Positions 48,739 to 58,454 of a stretch of DNA of 64,000 nt are shown piece after piece; the first letter of the stretch is position 1; the number at the start of each line of letters is the position of its first letter. The notes beneath the pieces were generated by a model that saw only the letters and a list, made by a program, of their open reading frames with translations, made no database searches and had not been told where the DNA came from. The position numbers were made by a program, and so were the translations under genes. Source of the stretch: Streptococcus entericus DSM 14446 (GTDB lineage: Bacteria > Bacillota > Bacilli > Lactobacillales > Streptococcaceae); NCBI RefSeq assembly GCF_000380025.1, contig NZ_KB904155.1, forward strand, positions 250,348 to 314,347. Direction: 5' to 3'.

Positions 48739-49896
48739 TTATTCCTCCCTTCCTGATTGTCCCAACATCTGACGTTTTAGCTCTTCTAGTTGCTCTTGCT
48801 CTTCTTGACTGGACTCCGTTTTATAGTCTTGATGACTCCAGCTTGGCACATTGGTTTGATGGTTGCTGCCGGCCTTTGGTTTAGCGGATGACTGTGGCTT
48901 TTGTTGCCAATAAAGCAGAGCTTGCTCTCCTGTTTTGATGCCCTTATAGGAAAAATCATTGGCAATCTTCATCAAATAAACCTTGTTAAGATTAGCAGAC
49001 TTGGTGCGTTGTAAGGTGTAGAGCACCATGAGATTGATCACGTCATCTAAAAAGCCCATCTGTGCCAATTCGCGTAGCAACTGGCGCTCCTGATCGGTGA
49101 CCATCGCCTTTCTCATTTTTTTCAAGGTAGACAGGTAAACTTCTGGAACATGGTTTTGCGCCGTTTTTAGAGCAGCTTGTTCCTCACGAGTTAGACCAGT
49201 ACTCTGACTCGGTTGCTCTTGCTGTTCCTGCTTAGCACGCAAGCGAACCAGTGATAGTTGACCCTTAACTGCTGTGGCTTTGGCTAACTGATAAGTATCA
49301 AACCAGGTCAGACCATTCTCCTCAGCAAAATGATAAAGACCTAAGACATCCGTTTGTTCATTGTCAAAATAGAGACCATCTCGTCTCATCAGCTGCTTGA
49401 AATGCTCGAGATCAAAGTTAATATCAGCTTGTTTGGGATGATGGTAGACCTCTCCGCGATCAGAAAATACTTCTGAAAAGCGTTTGGTCTGATCAACGGC
49501 CTCGACTGGCAAGGCCATTTGTAAATCTTCCACAGCAACTTCCCCAATATAGCTGCTTAGCAGGCTACGATAAACAGCATTATTCAGAAAACTTTCCCTA
49601 TCCAAGGGGCTGTTAAGCTTGATCAAATAGGTTTGATGGTGTTGATAAAACTTGATTAAGCCTAAAGCCCCCAGTTTATCAAAAGCAGTCCGTAAACGGT
49701 CAAATCCAAACTGCAAGTGGTTAAGCAGTTCGGTAAAAGGGTGCAATGCTCTGCCATTATCAAAAAAATGAACCAGATAATTGTACACCAAATAAGCGTC
49801 TGCACCCATAAGCGGCTGATAAAGTTGTAACAAACTAGCCTGATCAGGGTAGACACAGTTATTTTTTAGATAGGAGAAGGTATCGTTAGGCTTCAT
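48739..49896 (-). CDS. dnaB: Replication initiation/membrane attachment protein DnaB
   Basis: 385 aa primosome protein of low-GC Gram-positives (not the hexameric helicase). The N-terminal winged-helix DnaD/DnaB domain ([37 protein letters not shown]) is followed by a second DnaB_2 domain around [36 protein letters not shown] and a Gln/Ser-rich tail. The start is the ATG at 49896, within the last codons of nrdR (11 nt overlap). Works with DnaD and DnaI in helicase loading. Confidence 0.94.
   Translation of the reverse strand: MKPNDTFSYLKNNCVYPDQASLLQLYQPLMGADAYLVYNYLVHFFDNGRALHPFTELLNHLQFGFDRLRTAFDKLGALGLIKFYQHHQTYLIKLNSPLDRESFLNNAVYRSLLSSYIGEVAVEDLQMALPVEAVDQTKRFSEVFSDRGEVYHHPKQADINFDLEHFKQLMRRDGLYFDNEQTDVLGLYHFAEENGLTWFDTYQLAKATAVKGQLSLVRLRAKQEQQEQPSQSTGLTREEQAALKTAQNHVPEVYLSTLKKMRKAMVTDQERQLLRELAQMGFLDDVINLMVLYTLQRTKSANLNKVYLMKIANDFSYKGIKTGEQALLYWQQKPQSSAKPKAGSNHQTNVPSWSHQDYKTESSQEEQEQLEELKRQMLGQSGREE
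49748..49757 (-). repeat. ATGGCAGAGC motif copy
   Basis: Sense copy in dnaB, read as Asn-Gly-Arg-Ala. Confidence 0.75.
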
Positions 49897-50374
49897 CGGA
49901 ACGCCGTCCCTTCTTGCTACGAACCCTCTTGGTAATCTGTTGCAATAATTCCTCAATCTCGTCAACGTCCTTAAAGCTCCGATAAACAGAGGCGAAACGA
50001 ACGTAGGTGATTTCGTCTAATTCTGCCAGCTCATCCATAACAAGATTGCCGATATGGGTCGAGGGGACCTCACGTTCAAAGGTCTGACGCAAAGACTGTT
50101 CGATGCGGTCAACAACGCCCTCTAGGTCATCGCTAGAGACAGGGCGTTTCTGGGCACTACGCAAAATACCGTTAAAAATCTTATCCCGAGAAAACTCTTC
50201 TCGCGTCCCATCTTTTTTTATCACCAACAAGGGTATTTCTTCCAATCGCTCAAAAGTTGTGAACCGATTTTGACACTCATCGCAAGACCTGCGACGACGG
50301 ATGGCTGTGCCTTCTTCCGCTTGACGACTATCGACAACACTTGATTTGGTGCAATGGCATTTCGGACAACGCAT
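49886..50374 (-). CDS. nrdR: Transcriptional repressor NrdR
   Basis: 162 aa regulator of ribonucleotide reductase genes. The N-terminal zinc ribbon uses CPKC (residues 3-6) and CDEC (residues 31-34); RFTTFERLE leads into the ATP-cone domain ([29 protein letters not shown]). AAGGAGGGG precedes the ATG. First gene of nrdR-dnaB-dnaI-der-ldcB. Confidence 0.97.
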   Translation of the reverse strand: MRCPKCHCTKSSVVDSRQAEEGTAIRRRRSCDECQNRFTTFERLEEIPLLVIKKDGTREEFSRDKIFNGILRSAQKRPVSSDDLEGVVDRIEQSLRQTFEREVPSTHIGNLVMDELAELDEITYVRFASVYRSFKDVDEIEELLQQITKRVRSKKGRRSDEA

Positions 50375-50404
50375 AGTCCCCTCCTTGATGGCTTTATTTG
50401 TTTT

Positions 50405-50413
50405 ATTATAACA
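50405..50413 (-). promoter_or_regulatory. Extended -10 promoter of nrdR-dnaB-dnaI-der
   Basis: Minus strand TGT-TATAAT, -10 at 50405-50410, about 30 nt before the ATG. Confidence 0.65.
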
Positions 50414-50439
50414 TAAAATACCCCTAAATACTAGAAAAC

Positions 50440-50472
50440 AAAAACCTATCTTGCCTAAGCAAGATAAGTTTT
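50440..50472 (-). terminator. Intrinsic terminator of rpoC
   Basis: Minus strand AACTTATCTTGC, loop, GCAAGATAGGTT (one wobble pair), then TTTGTTTTC. Confidence 0.9.
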
Positions 50473-50479
50473 GTCAGAA

Positions 50480-53400
50480 CTATTCTGAAACAGTTTCGGT
50501 AACCTCAACTGGTGCAATATCTTCTAAGATTTCGATATCGTTGACTGCTTGAGGTTCAATGTTGCGATAACGGAACATACCAGTACCAGCTGGAATGGTC
50601 TTACCGATGATAACATTCTCCTTGAGACCCAGCAAGTGGTCACGTTTACCACGGATAGCGGCATCAGTGAGGACACGAGTTGTCTCTTGGAAGGATGCGG
50701 CAGAAAGGAAGGAATTAGTCTCCAGAGAGGCTTTGGTAATTCCCATCAGCACAGGACGAGCGGTTGCTGGGATTTGTCCAGCAATCACGTACTCCGCATT
50801 GGCATCAGTAAAGTCTGCGATGTCCATTAGAGTACCAGGCAGAAGGTCTGTATCCCCTGGATCCATGACACGTACTTTGCGGAGCATTTGACGCACCATC
50901 ACCTCAACGTGTTTGTCACCGATTTCTACCCCTTGGCTGCGGTAAACTTTTTGTACTTCCGCAAGGAGATAGGTCTCTACAGAAAGGGTATCACGGACTT
51001 CTAACAAGCGTTTTGGCTGGATAGACCCTTCTGTCAGCGCTTGACCACGGTTGACAAAGTCACCTTCGTTGACTGTCAGACGAGCGGTGAACGGTACTTG
51101 GTACTCACCCATGCCAGTCTGGCCTTTGACGTAGACCTTCTTGGTCCGAGTGCTAGCGTCTTCGTCGATTTGTACCACTTCACCTTTAACTTCGGTGATG
51201 ACCGCTTCCCCTTTAGGGTTACGGGCTTCAAAGATTTCTTGGATACGTGGCAAACCTTGGGTGATGTCGGTATTTGAGGCCACACCACCCGTGTGGAAGG
51301 TCCGCATGGTCAACTGGGTACCAGGCTCACCGATGGATTGAGCGGCGATAGTACCAACTGCTTCACCAACTTCAACCGCATCACCAGTCGCCAAGTTGAT
51401 ACCGTAACAATGACGGCAGACACCGTGACGGGTGTTACATGTAAAGACGGAACGGATGGTGACTTCTTCAACACCAGCTTGGCTGATTTCAGCCGCCTTA
51501 GCTTCCGTAATCAACTGATTAGGACCGATGATAACCGCACCTGTTTCAGGATGCTTAACTGTTTTCTTGGTGTAACGACCAGCCAAGCGCTCCTCGAGGG
51601 TCTCGGTCACTTCCTTACCGTTGGTAATAGCTGTGATGGTCAAGCCACGATCAGTTCCACAGTCATCCTCACGAATGATAACATCCTGCGCCACATCAAC
51701 CAGACGGCGAGTCAGGTAACCTGAGTCCGCAGTCTTGAGGGCTGTATCGGTCATCCCCTTACGAGCACCGTGGGTGGAGAAGAACATCTCGAGTACCGAT
51801 AGACCCTCACGGAAGTTAGACAGGATTGGCAATTCCATGATACGACCGTTTGGCGCCGCCATCAGACCACGCATACCGGCCAGCTGGGAGAAGTTTGAGA
51901 TGTTACCACGAGCTCCAGAGTCCATCATCATAACGATTGGGTTCTTCGGATCTTGGGTTTCAACCAAGCGTTTTTCCAGAGCTTCCTTGGCCTCACGCCA
52001 AGTAGTCGTAACAGCGATATAACGATCCGTATCGGTCATCAAACCACGACGGAAGGCCAGATTAAGCTGCTCCACTCGGTCGTGCGCTTGTTCGATAATC
52101 TCTTGCTTGTTGTCAATGACAGGAATATCCGCCACACCAACCGTCAAGCCAGCAAGGGTAGAATGATGGTAACCCAAGTCTTTCAAGCGGTCAAGGAAGG
52201 CAGACGTTTCTGTCGTTCTCAAGCGTTTGAAAGTCTCTGCAATGATATGCCCTAGATTTTTCTTTTTAAATGGTTGGTTCAATGGCAGAGCTTTAATGAC
52301 AGCTTTAATATCTTGACCAGATTCCAGGAAGTACTTATCTGGTGTCCCGTCAGTCAGATTAGCCATCGTTGGCTCTTGCAGATAAGGCAGGTCATCTGGG
52401 ATAACTTTGTTAAAGATGATTTTCCCAACCGTTGTCATCAAAATCTTATGACGCTGGTCATCTGTCCAAGGCTTATCAGGCATACTATCAACAGCGATAC
52501 CAACACGGCTGTGCAGGTGAACAACACCATTTCGCCAAGCCATAACAGCCTCATCATAGTCCTTGAAGACCATGCCTTCACCTTCGCGACCCTCGTCTTC
52601 CATGGTCAAGTAATAGTTACCAAGAACCATGTCCTGAGATGGCGTTACAACTGGTTTACCATCTTTAGGGTTGAGGATGTGTTCCGCCGCCAACATCAGG
52701 AGACGAGCTTCTGCCTGTGCTTCTTCAGATAATGGCACGTGAATAGCCATCTGGTCACCGTCAAAGTCGGCGTTGTAGGCCTCACACACCAACGGGTGTA
52801 GACGAAGCGCACGTCCGTCGATTAGGACAGGCTCAAAGGCCTGAATTCCCAAACGGTGAAGGGTCGGTGCGCGGTTAAGGAGCACTGGGTGTTCTTTGAT
52901 AACCTCTTCCAAAATATCCCAGATGCGCTCATCGCCACGTTCCACCATACGTTTTGCCGCCTTGACGTTTCCAGCCAAGTCACGAGCAACGATTTCTCGC
53001 ATGACGAATGGTTTGAAGAGTTCAATCGCCATCTCACGTGGGACACCACATTGGTACATCTTCAAGTTTGGTCCAACAGCGATAACGGAACGCCCTGAAA
53101 AGTCAACCCGCTTACCAAGTAGGTTTTGACGGAAACGCCCTTGTTTACCTTTGAGCATGTGGCTGAGGGATTTTAGAGGACGGCTACCAGGTCCTGTGAT
53201 CGGACGACCACGTCGACCGTTATCAATCAAAGCATCAACCGCCTCTTGCAACATCCGTTTTTCGTTCTGCACAATGATGCCTGGGGCATGAAGCTCCAAA
53301 AGACGAGCCAAGCGGTTGTTACGGTTGATCACACGACGGTAGAGGTCATTGAGGTCAGAGGCCGCGAAACGACCACCATCCAGCTGCACCATTGGGCGCA

Positions 53401-54115
53401 AATCTGGTGGAATAACTGGCAGGATGTTAAGGATCATCCATTCTGGCTTGTTACCAGACTTGTGGAAAGCATCCAGCACATCCAAACGACGAACGATTTT
53501 CACACGTTTTTGCCCTGTTGCTGATTTTAGCTCTTCCTTTAGAGCAGCAATTTCAGTTGGCAAATCCACTTGCTTGAGCAAGTCTTGGATGGCTTCTGCC
53601 CCCATTTTGGCCACGAAAGAGCCGTGACCGTACTCCATGAGTTTTTCACGGTATTCGCGTTCGGTCAAAAGAGATTTGTGCTCAAGCGGTGTTTCCATCG
53701 GATCGATAACCACGTAGGCCGCAAAATAGATCACCTCTTCCAACGCACGTGGGCTCATATCCAAGGTCAAGCCCATCCGAGATGGGATACCTTTAAAATA
53801 CCAGATGTGAGAAATCGGCGCCTTGAGTTCAATGTGTCCCATGCGTTCACGACGGACCTTGGCACGAGTGACTTCAACACCACAGCGGTCACAGACAATG
53901 CCCTTGTAACGAATACGTTTGTATTTGCCACACGCACACTCCCAGTCTTTGGTCGGTCCAAAAATGACCTCATCAAAGAGACCTTCGCGCTCTGGTTTTA
54001 GGGTTCGGTAGTTGATAGTTTCTGGCTTTTTCACTTCACCATAGGACCATGAACGAACCTTGCTGGGTGATGCCAGAGTGATTTGCATACTTTTAAAACG
54101 ATTTACGTCAACCAC
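50480..54115 (-). CDS. rpoC: RNA polymerase beta' subunit
   Basis: 1211 aa catalytic subunit. The N-terminal zinc site [23 protein letters not shown], the lid/rudder region, the Mg-binding [16 protein letters not shown] (about residues 450-465), the bridge helix [33 protein letters not shown] and the second zinc site [13 protein letters not shown] are all present. Starts with GTG (product [17 protein letters not shown], the streptococcal N-terminus) after AAAGG. Cotranscribed with rpoB but with a small gene between them. Confidence 0.98.
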   Translation of the reverse strand: MVDVNRFKSMQITLASPSKVRSWSYGEVKKPETINYRTLKPEREGLFDEVIFGPTKDWECACGKYKRIRYKGIVCDRCGVEVTRAKVRRERMGHIELKAPISHIWYFKGIPSRMGLTLDMSPRALEEVIYFAAYVVIDPMETPLEHKSLLTEREYREKLMEYGHGSFVAKMGAEAIQDLLKQVDLPTEIAALKEELKSATGQKRVKIVRRLDVLDAFHKSGNKPEWMILNILPVIPPDLRPMVQLDGGRFAASDLNDLYRRVINRNNRLARLLELHAPGIIVQNEKRMLQEAVDALIDNGRRGRPITGPGSRPLKSLSHMLKGKQGRFRQNLLGKRVDFSGRSVIAVGPNLKMYQCGVPREMAIELFKPFVMREIVARDLAGNVKAAKRMVERGDERIWDILEEVIKEHPVLLNRAPTLHRLGIQAFEPVLIDGRALRLHPLVCEAYNADFDGDQMAIHVPLSEEAQAEARLLMLAAEHILNPKDGKPVVTPSQDMVLGNYYLTMEDEGREGEGMVFKDYDEAVMAWRNGVVHLHSRVGIAVDSMPDKPWTDDQRHKILMTTVGKIIFNKVIPDDLPYLQEPTMANLTDGTPDKYFLESGQDIKAVIKALPLNQPFKKKNLGHIIAETFKRLRTTETSAFLDRLKDLGYHHSTLAGLTVGVADIPVIDNKQEIIEQAHDRVEQLNLAFRRGLMTDTDRYIAVTTTWREAKEALEKRLVETQDPKNPIVMMMDSGARGNISNFSQLAGMRGLMAAPNGRIMELPILSNFREGLSVLEMFFSTHGARKGMTDTALKTADSGYLTRRLVDVAQDVIIREDDCGTDRGLTITAITNGKEVTETLEERLAGRYTKKTVKHPETGAVIIGPNQLITEAKAAEISQAGVEEVTIRSVFTCNTRHGVCRHCYGINLATGDAVEVGEAVGTIAAQSIGEPGTQLTMRTFHTGGVASNTDITQGLPRIQEIFEARNPKGEAVITEVKGEVVQIDEDASTRTKKVYVKGQTGMGEYQVPFTARLTVNEGDFVNRGQALTEGSIQPKRLLEVRDTLSVETYLLAEVQKVYRSQGVEIGDKHVEVMVRQMLRKVRVMDPGDTDLLPGTLMDIADFTDANAEYVIAGQIPATARPVLMGITKASLETNSFLSAASFQETTRVLTDAAIRGKRDHLLGLKENVIIGKTIPAGTGMFRYRNIEPQAVNDIEILEDIAPVEVTETVSE
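52282..52291 (+). repeat. ATGGCAGAGC motif copy
   Basis: Antisense copy in rpoC; the coding strand reads Ala-Leu-Pro-Leu. Confidence 0.75.
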
Positions 54116-54163
54116 TACATTTTACCTTTCTTAATTTCTGCTATACAAAAGAATAAGGAACAT

Positions 54164-54457
54164 TTATCTTGTTTCAAAGGATATTAGCTGAGAGCCCTTG
54201 GTGATTAACAAACCTTGTTGTCCCTCGACAAACTGGTCATAGAGCCCTTTTGAAACATCGCGAGTCAACTGGTGACCCCTGCTATCTTCAAGAACCAAAA
54301 AGCAACGTGAACGTGGGAACAAGGTGAGGAGGTTATACTTTTTGAACTTCCTCACCACCCTGACCTCTCGTTGATGAATCGATGCTTTTTTGTCTTTCAA
54401 ATACAACAAGACCTGCAATAAGATACAAACAGCTAATGGTAATACAACTCTTTCCAT
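54164..54457 (-). CDS. Small membrane-anchored protein between rpoB and rpoC (DUF2500-like)
   Basis: 97 aa. A hydrophobic N-terminus (about residues 4-20) is followed by VRVVRKFKKYNLLTLFPRSRCFLVLEDSRGHQLTRDVSKGLYDQFVEGQQGLLITKGSQLISFE. That pattern (extended strands, then a G-x-Y..L..G..G.L..KG..F..FE ending) resembles DUF2500 proteins, an identification made by eye. GAAGGA precedes the ATG at 54457. It is inside the rpoB-rpoC transcription unit on the same strand. Its role there is unknown. Confidence 0.7.
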   Translation of the reverse strand: MERVVLPLAVCILLQVLLYLKDKKASIHQREVRVVRKFKKYNLLTLFPRSRCFLVLEDSRGHQLTRDVSKGLYDQFVEGQQGLLITKGSQLISFETR

Positions 54458-54482
54458 ACACTAATGTCCTTCTCAACTCGCA

Positions 54483-54522
54483 AGAAGTTTGGACTAGGCG
54501 AGGACCGCCTAGTCAGCTTCTT
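54483..54522 (-). repeat. Perfect hairpin between rpoB and the small membrane protein gene
   Basis: GACTAGGCG (54492-54500) / CGCCTAGTC (54506-54514) with a 5 nt loop, extended by AAGAAG/CTTCTT. No T run, so it looks more like an RNA processing or stability element than a terminator. Confidence 0.7.
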
Positions 54523-54526
54523 ATTA

Positions 54527-57500
54527 TTAATCTTCTAATGCTGCCTCATCTTCTTCAGCTTCTTCGTCAACCTGTTCCGTTGTCTTACCTTCTTGCTCTG
54601 CCAATTCACGAGCAAAGGCTTCTGCTTCACGTGCTTGACGCTCACGAGCTTTTTCAAGGTCATCAACGTGCATCACGTCATCATCTTCACCCTCGTCCAA
54701 ATCACGAAGTTCGACTTCGTTGTCATCCTCATCAAGGACACGCATGTCAAGACCAAGTGACTGCAATTCTTTAACAAGAACGCGGAAGGATTCTGGCACA
54801 CCTGGTTTTGGAATTGGCTTACCTTTAGTGATGGCTTCATAGGCTTTGAGACGCCCCGTCACATCATCTGACTTGTAGGTCAAAATTTCTTGCAAGACAT
54901 TTGATGCACCATAGGCTTCAAGCGCCCAAACTTCCATCTCACCAAAACGCTGACCACCGAACTGAGCTTTACCTCCGAGCGGCTGCTGGGTAACCAGTGA
55001 GTATGGACCAACTGAACGGGCATGGAGTTTGTCGTCAACCATGTGGTGGAGTTTGATCATGTACATGACCCCAACAGAGACACGGTTGTCAAACGGCTCA
55101 CCTGTCCGTCCGTCGTAGAGAACAGTCTTAGCATCGCTATCCATGCCAGCTTCTTTAACGGTTGACCAGAGATCTTCTGAAGTCGCTCCGTCAAAGACTG
55201 GGGTCGCAATGTGGATACCTAGGTTTTTAGCCGCCATTCCGAGGTGAAGTTCCATAACCTGACCGATATTCATCCGTGATGGTACCCCGAGCGGGTTGAG
55301 CATGATATCAACTGGTGTGCCATCTGGCAGGTATGGCATATCCTCAACTGGAACAATACGCGATACGACACCTTTGTTCCCGTGACGTCCCGCCATCTTA
55401 TCACCCACCTTGATTTTACGCTTCTGAGCGATGTAGACACGTACTAGTTTATTAACGCCAGATGGCAGTTCATCACCGTTGGCACGAGTAAAGATTTTAA
55501 CATCACGAACAACACCATCACCACCGTGTGGTACACGTAGAGAGGTATCGCGCACTTCACGTGACTTGTCTCCAAAGATAGCATGGAGGAGACGCTCCTC
55601 AGCTGAGAGGTCTTTTTCACCTTTCGGTGTTACCTTACCAACGAGAATATCGCCCTCTTTAACTTCAGCACCAATACGAATAATCCCGACTTCATCAAGA
55701 TCACGAAGAGCATCTTCACCGACGTTTGGAATCTCGCGAGTAATCTCTTCAGGGCCTAACTTGGTATCACGAGTTTCACTTTCATATTCTTCCAAATGGA
55801 CAGAGGTATAAACATCCTCTTTGACCAAGCGTTCACTCATGATGACCGCATCTTCGAAGTTATAACCTTCCCAGGTCATGTAGGCAACGATTGGGTTTTG
55901 ACCAAGCGCCATCTCACCATTTTCCATAGAAGGACCATCAGCGATGAAGTCCCCTTTTTCAACCAAGTCACCCACCTTAACCAAGGTTCGTTGGTTATAG
56001 GCTGTTCCTGAGTTTGAACGGCGGAATTTGGTAATTTTGTAAACGTCAAGGCTACCATCGTTACGACGAACCTCAACCTTATCTGCATCAGAATAGACAA
56101 CTTTACCATCATGTTGGGCGATGACAGCTGCCCCAGAGTCGTGGGCTGCCTGGTATTCCATCCCTGTTCCCACATAAGGGGCTTTAGGGTCAATCAGAGG
56201 AACGGCCTGACGTTGCATGTTAGCTCCCATCAGAGCACGGTTGGAGTCATCGTTTTCAAGGAACGGAATACATGCTGTCGCCACAGCAACAACCTGCTTC
56301 GGAGACACATCAACGAAGTCAACAATGTCTGCTGGGAATTCTTGGTTGTTACCTTGATGACGTCCCATGACAACTTCTTCTGCAAAAGTATTGTCGTCAT
56401 TGAGACGAGAATTAGCCTGCGCAACAGTGAACTCATCTTCTTCATCAGCTGTCAGCCAGAAGATATCATTGGTGACCTGACCAGTTGCACGGTCAACCTT
56501 ACGATACGGTGTTTGGATAAAACCATAACGGTTAAGACGTCCAAACGAAGACAAGTTGTTGATCAACCCAATGTTTGGACCTTCTGGCGTCTCAATCGGA
56601 CACATCCGACCATAGTGGGTGTAGTGTACGTCCCGTACCTCGTAACCCGCGCGGTCACGCGTCAAACCACCAGGACCAAGGGCTGATAGACGGCGTTTGT
56701 GGGAAAGTTCAGACAGCGGGTTATGCTGATCCATGAACTGTGAGAGCTGGGAAGAACCAAAGAACTCTTTGACCGCAGCGGTCACAGGGCGGATATTAAT
56801 GATTTGTTGTGGTGTGAGAGCCTCGTTATCCTGAGCAGACATCCGCTCGCGCACATTGCGCTCCATCCGTGATAATCCGACACGGAACTGGTTCGCTAGG
56901 AGCTCACCAACCGCACGGATACGACGGTTACCCAAGTGGTCAATGTCGTCCACCTTGCCAATACCTTCTGCCAAGTTGAGGAAGTAACTCATCTCTGCCA
57001 AAATGTCTGCTGGGGTCAAGGCACGCACCTTGTCTTCTGGATTGGCGTTGCCGACAATCGTTACCACACGATCTGGATCAATAGGGGACACGACCTTGAA
57101 TTTCTGTAAGAGGATCGGTTCAGTTAGCACAGCAAAATCATTTGGCGTATAGACAAATTTGTTAAGATCCCCATCCAAGTGTTCTGCGATACCATCAATC
57201 ACCTCGCGGGTCATCAAGGTACCAGATGCCACCAAAATCTCCCCCGTTTCAGGGTCAACGAGGTTTTCAGCAATGACTTGGTTAAGCAAACGCGTCTTAA
57301 CATTTAGCTTCTTGTTCATCTTGTAGCGACCAACAGCTGCCAAATCATAACGCTTGTAGTCAAAGAAGCGAGCAATTAAGAGAGCTCTTGAACTTTCAGC
57401 CGTTTTTGGTTCACCTGGACGTAGGCGCTCATAAATTTCTTTAAGCGCCTCTTCTGTACGAGCATCGGCTGGATTTTTATGGATATCTTTCTCAATCGTG

Positions 57501-58156
57501 TTACGAATTAAATCGCTGTCACCGAAAATGTCAATAATTTCATCATCACCAGAGAAGCCCAAAGCACGCACCAAGGTCGTAAATGGAATCTTCCTTGTGC
57601 GGTCAATACGCGTATAGGCGATATCTTTAGAGTCAGTTTCCAGCTCCAACCAAGCCCCGCGGTTTGGAATAACTGTTGATCCGTAACCAACTTTCCCATT
57701 TTTGTCAACCTTGTCATTAAAGTAAACACCGGGTGACCGCACCAACTGAGAAACGATAATACGCTCTGCACCATTGATGATAAAAGTCCCCATCTCGGTC
57801 ATCAATGGGAATTCACCAAAGAAGACCTCTTGAGTCTTGATTTCGCCAGTTTCCTTGTTAATCAAACGGAAAGTCACATAGAGTGGTGCTGAATAGTTCG
57901 CATCGTGAGAGCGTGCCTCTTCCAAATTATATTTTGGAGTTTTCAGCTCATACCCAACAAACTCAAGCTCCATGGTGTCGGTAAAGTTAGACACTGGAAG
58001 CACATCTTCGAAGACTTCCTTCAAGCCCGTGTTTAAGAAATCTTGAAAAGAATCTGTCTGAATTTCGATCAAATTAGGTAAGTCAAGTACTTCCTTGATG
58101 CGTGAAAAACTACGACGGGTCCGATGTTTCCCGTACTGAACGTTATGTCCTGCCAA
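54527..58156 (-). CDS. rpoB: RNA polymerase beta subunit
   Basis: 1209 aa. [36 protein letters not shown] at the N-terminus, the rifampicin region [30 protein letters not shown] with no evident resistance substitution, and the C-terminal [24 protein letters not shown]. The start is a TTG at 58156 (product begins MAGHNVQYG), 6 nt after AAGGAG; this matches the streptococcal N-terminus, and longer frames have no site. The TTG lies 1 nt after the stop of a 49-codon ORF whose 3' end contains the rpoB ribosome site. Confidence 0.97.
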   Translation of the reverse strand: MAGHNVQYGKHRTRRSFSRIKEVLDLPNLIEIQTDSFQDFLNTGLKEVFEDVLPVSNFTDTMELEFVGYELKTPKYNLEEARSHDANYSAPLYVTFRLINKETGEIKTQEVFFGEFPLMTEMGTFIINGAERIIVSQLVRSPGVYFNDKVDKNGKVGYGSTVIPNRGAWLELETDSKDIAYTRIDRTRKIPFTTLVRALGFSGDDEIIDIFGDSDLIRNTIEKDIHKNPADARTEEALKEIYERLRPGEPKTAESSRALLIARFFDYKRYDLAAVGRYKMNKKLNVKTRLLNQVIAENLVDPETGEILVASGTLMTREVIDGIAEHLDGDLNKFVYTPNDFAVLTEPILLQKFKVVSPIDPDRVVTIVGNANPEDKVRALTPADILAEMSYFLNLAEGIGKVDDIDHLGNRRIRAVGELLANQFRVGLSRMERNVRERMSAQDNEALTPQQIINIRPVTAAVKEFFGSSQLSQFMDQHNPLSELSHKRRLSALGPGGLTRDRAGYEVRDVHYTHYGRMCPIETPEGPNIGLINNLSSFGRLNRYGFIQTPYRKVDRATGQVTNDIFWLTADEEDEFTVAQANSRLNDDNTFAEEVVMGRHQGNNQEFPADIVDFVDVSPKQVVAVATACIPFLENDDSNRALMGANMQRQAVPLIDPKAPYVGTGMEYQAAHDSGAAVIAQHDGKVVYSDADKVEVRRNDGSLDVYKITKFRRSNSGTAYNQRTLVKVGDLVEKGDFIADGPSMENGEMALGQNPIVAYMTWEGYNFEDAVIMSERLVKEDVYTSVHLEEYESETRDTKLGPEEITREIPNVGEDALRDLDEVGIIRIGAEVKEGDILVGKVTPKGEKDLSAEERLLHAIFGDKSREVRDTSLRVPHGGDGVVRDVKIFTRANGDELPSGVNKLVRVYIAQKRKIKVGDKMAGRHGNKGVVSRIVPVEDMPYLPDGTPVDIMLNPLGVPSRMNIGQVMELHLGMAAKNLGIHIATPVFDGATSEDLWSTVKEAGMDSDAKTVLYDGRTGEPFDNRVSVGVMYMIKLHHMVDDKLHARSVGPYSLVTQQPLGGKAQFGGQRFGEMEVWALEAYGASNVLQEILTYKSDDVTGRLKAYEAITKGKPIPKPGVPESFRVLVKELQSLGLDMRVLDEDDNEVELRDLDEGEDDDVMHVDDLEKARERQAREAEAFARELAEQEGKTTEQVDEEAEEDEAALED

Positions 58157-58157
58157 G

Positions 58158-58307
58158 TTAAACTCCTTTGTACATAAGAATACGATGACCTGAACGGTCA
58201 AGTTTAGTTAACTGCATGATGGCGGTTTGACCGCCGCCTACATCGCGTAGGTTATTTGCCGTGGTCGCTGAAATGTCAGAATCTTTAAGTTTTAATGACA
58301 AAGCCAT
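58158..58307 (-). CDS. 49-aa leader ORF coupled to rpoB
   Basis: Begins at ATG 58307 with AGGGG just upstream and ends in TAA at 58160-58158, 1 nt before the rpoB TTG. The product starts [19 protein letters not shown] and includes [21 protein letters not shown]; it is soluble and protein-like, with no signal peptide or membrane segment. It fills almost the whole leader between the terminator-like hairpin and rpoB. I do not recognise the family. Either a genuine small protein or a translated leader that controls access to the rpoB ribosome site. Confidence 0.65.
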   Translation of the reverse strand: MALSLKLKDSDISATTANNLRDVGGGQTAIMQLTKLDRSGHRILMYKGV

Positions 58308-58327
58308 TTTCCCCTAAAAATAGGCAC

Positions 58328-58372
58328 AAAAAGAGCAGCTAAATCTTGAAAAGCTCTGATTTAACTGCTGCT
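58328..58372 (-). terminator. Terminator-like attenuator in the rpoB leader
   Basis: On the minus strand AGCAGC.. TAAATC pairs with GATTTA.GCTGCT, followed by CTTTTTGTG. AAATCTTG near the 5' end of the transcript (58393-58386) is complementary to CAAGATTT (58348-58341) in the right half, giving an alternative fold. Confidence 0.65.
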
Positions 58373-58423
58373 AGTCTTGATTGGACAAGATTTCAACCAA
58401 AACAAACGACAAATATCTTATGA

Positions 58424-58452
58424 ATTATAACATATTTATCTTTTTTTGGCAA
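58424..58452 (-). promoter_or_regulatory. Promoter of rpoB
   Basis: Minus strand TTGCCA (58447-58452), 17 bp, TATAAT (58424-58429) with a TG extension. The leader to the rpoB start is about 260 nt. Confidence 0.8.
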
Positions 58453-58454
58453 AT

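Noticed and set aside
54527..58156. Rifampicin-resistance substitutions in rpoB
   Set aside because: The cluster I region [23 protein letters not shown] reads as wild type.
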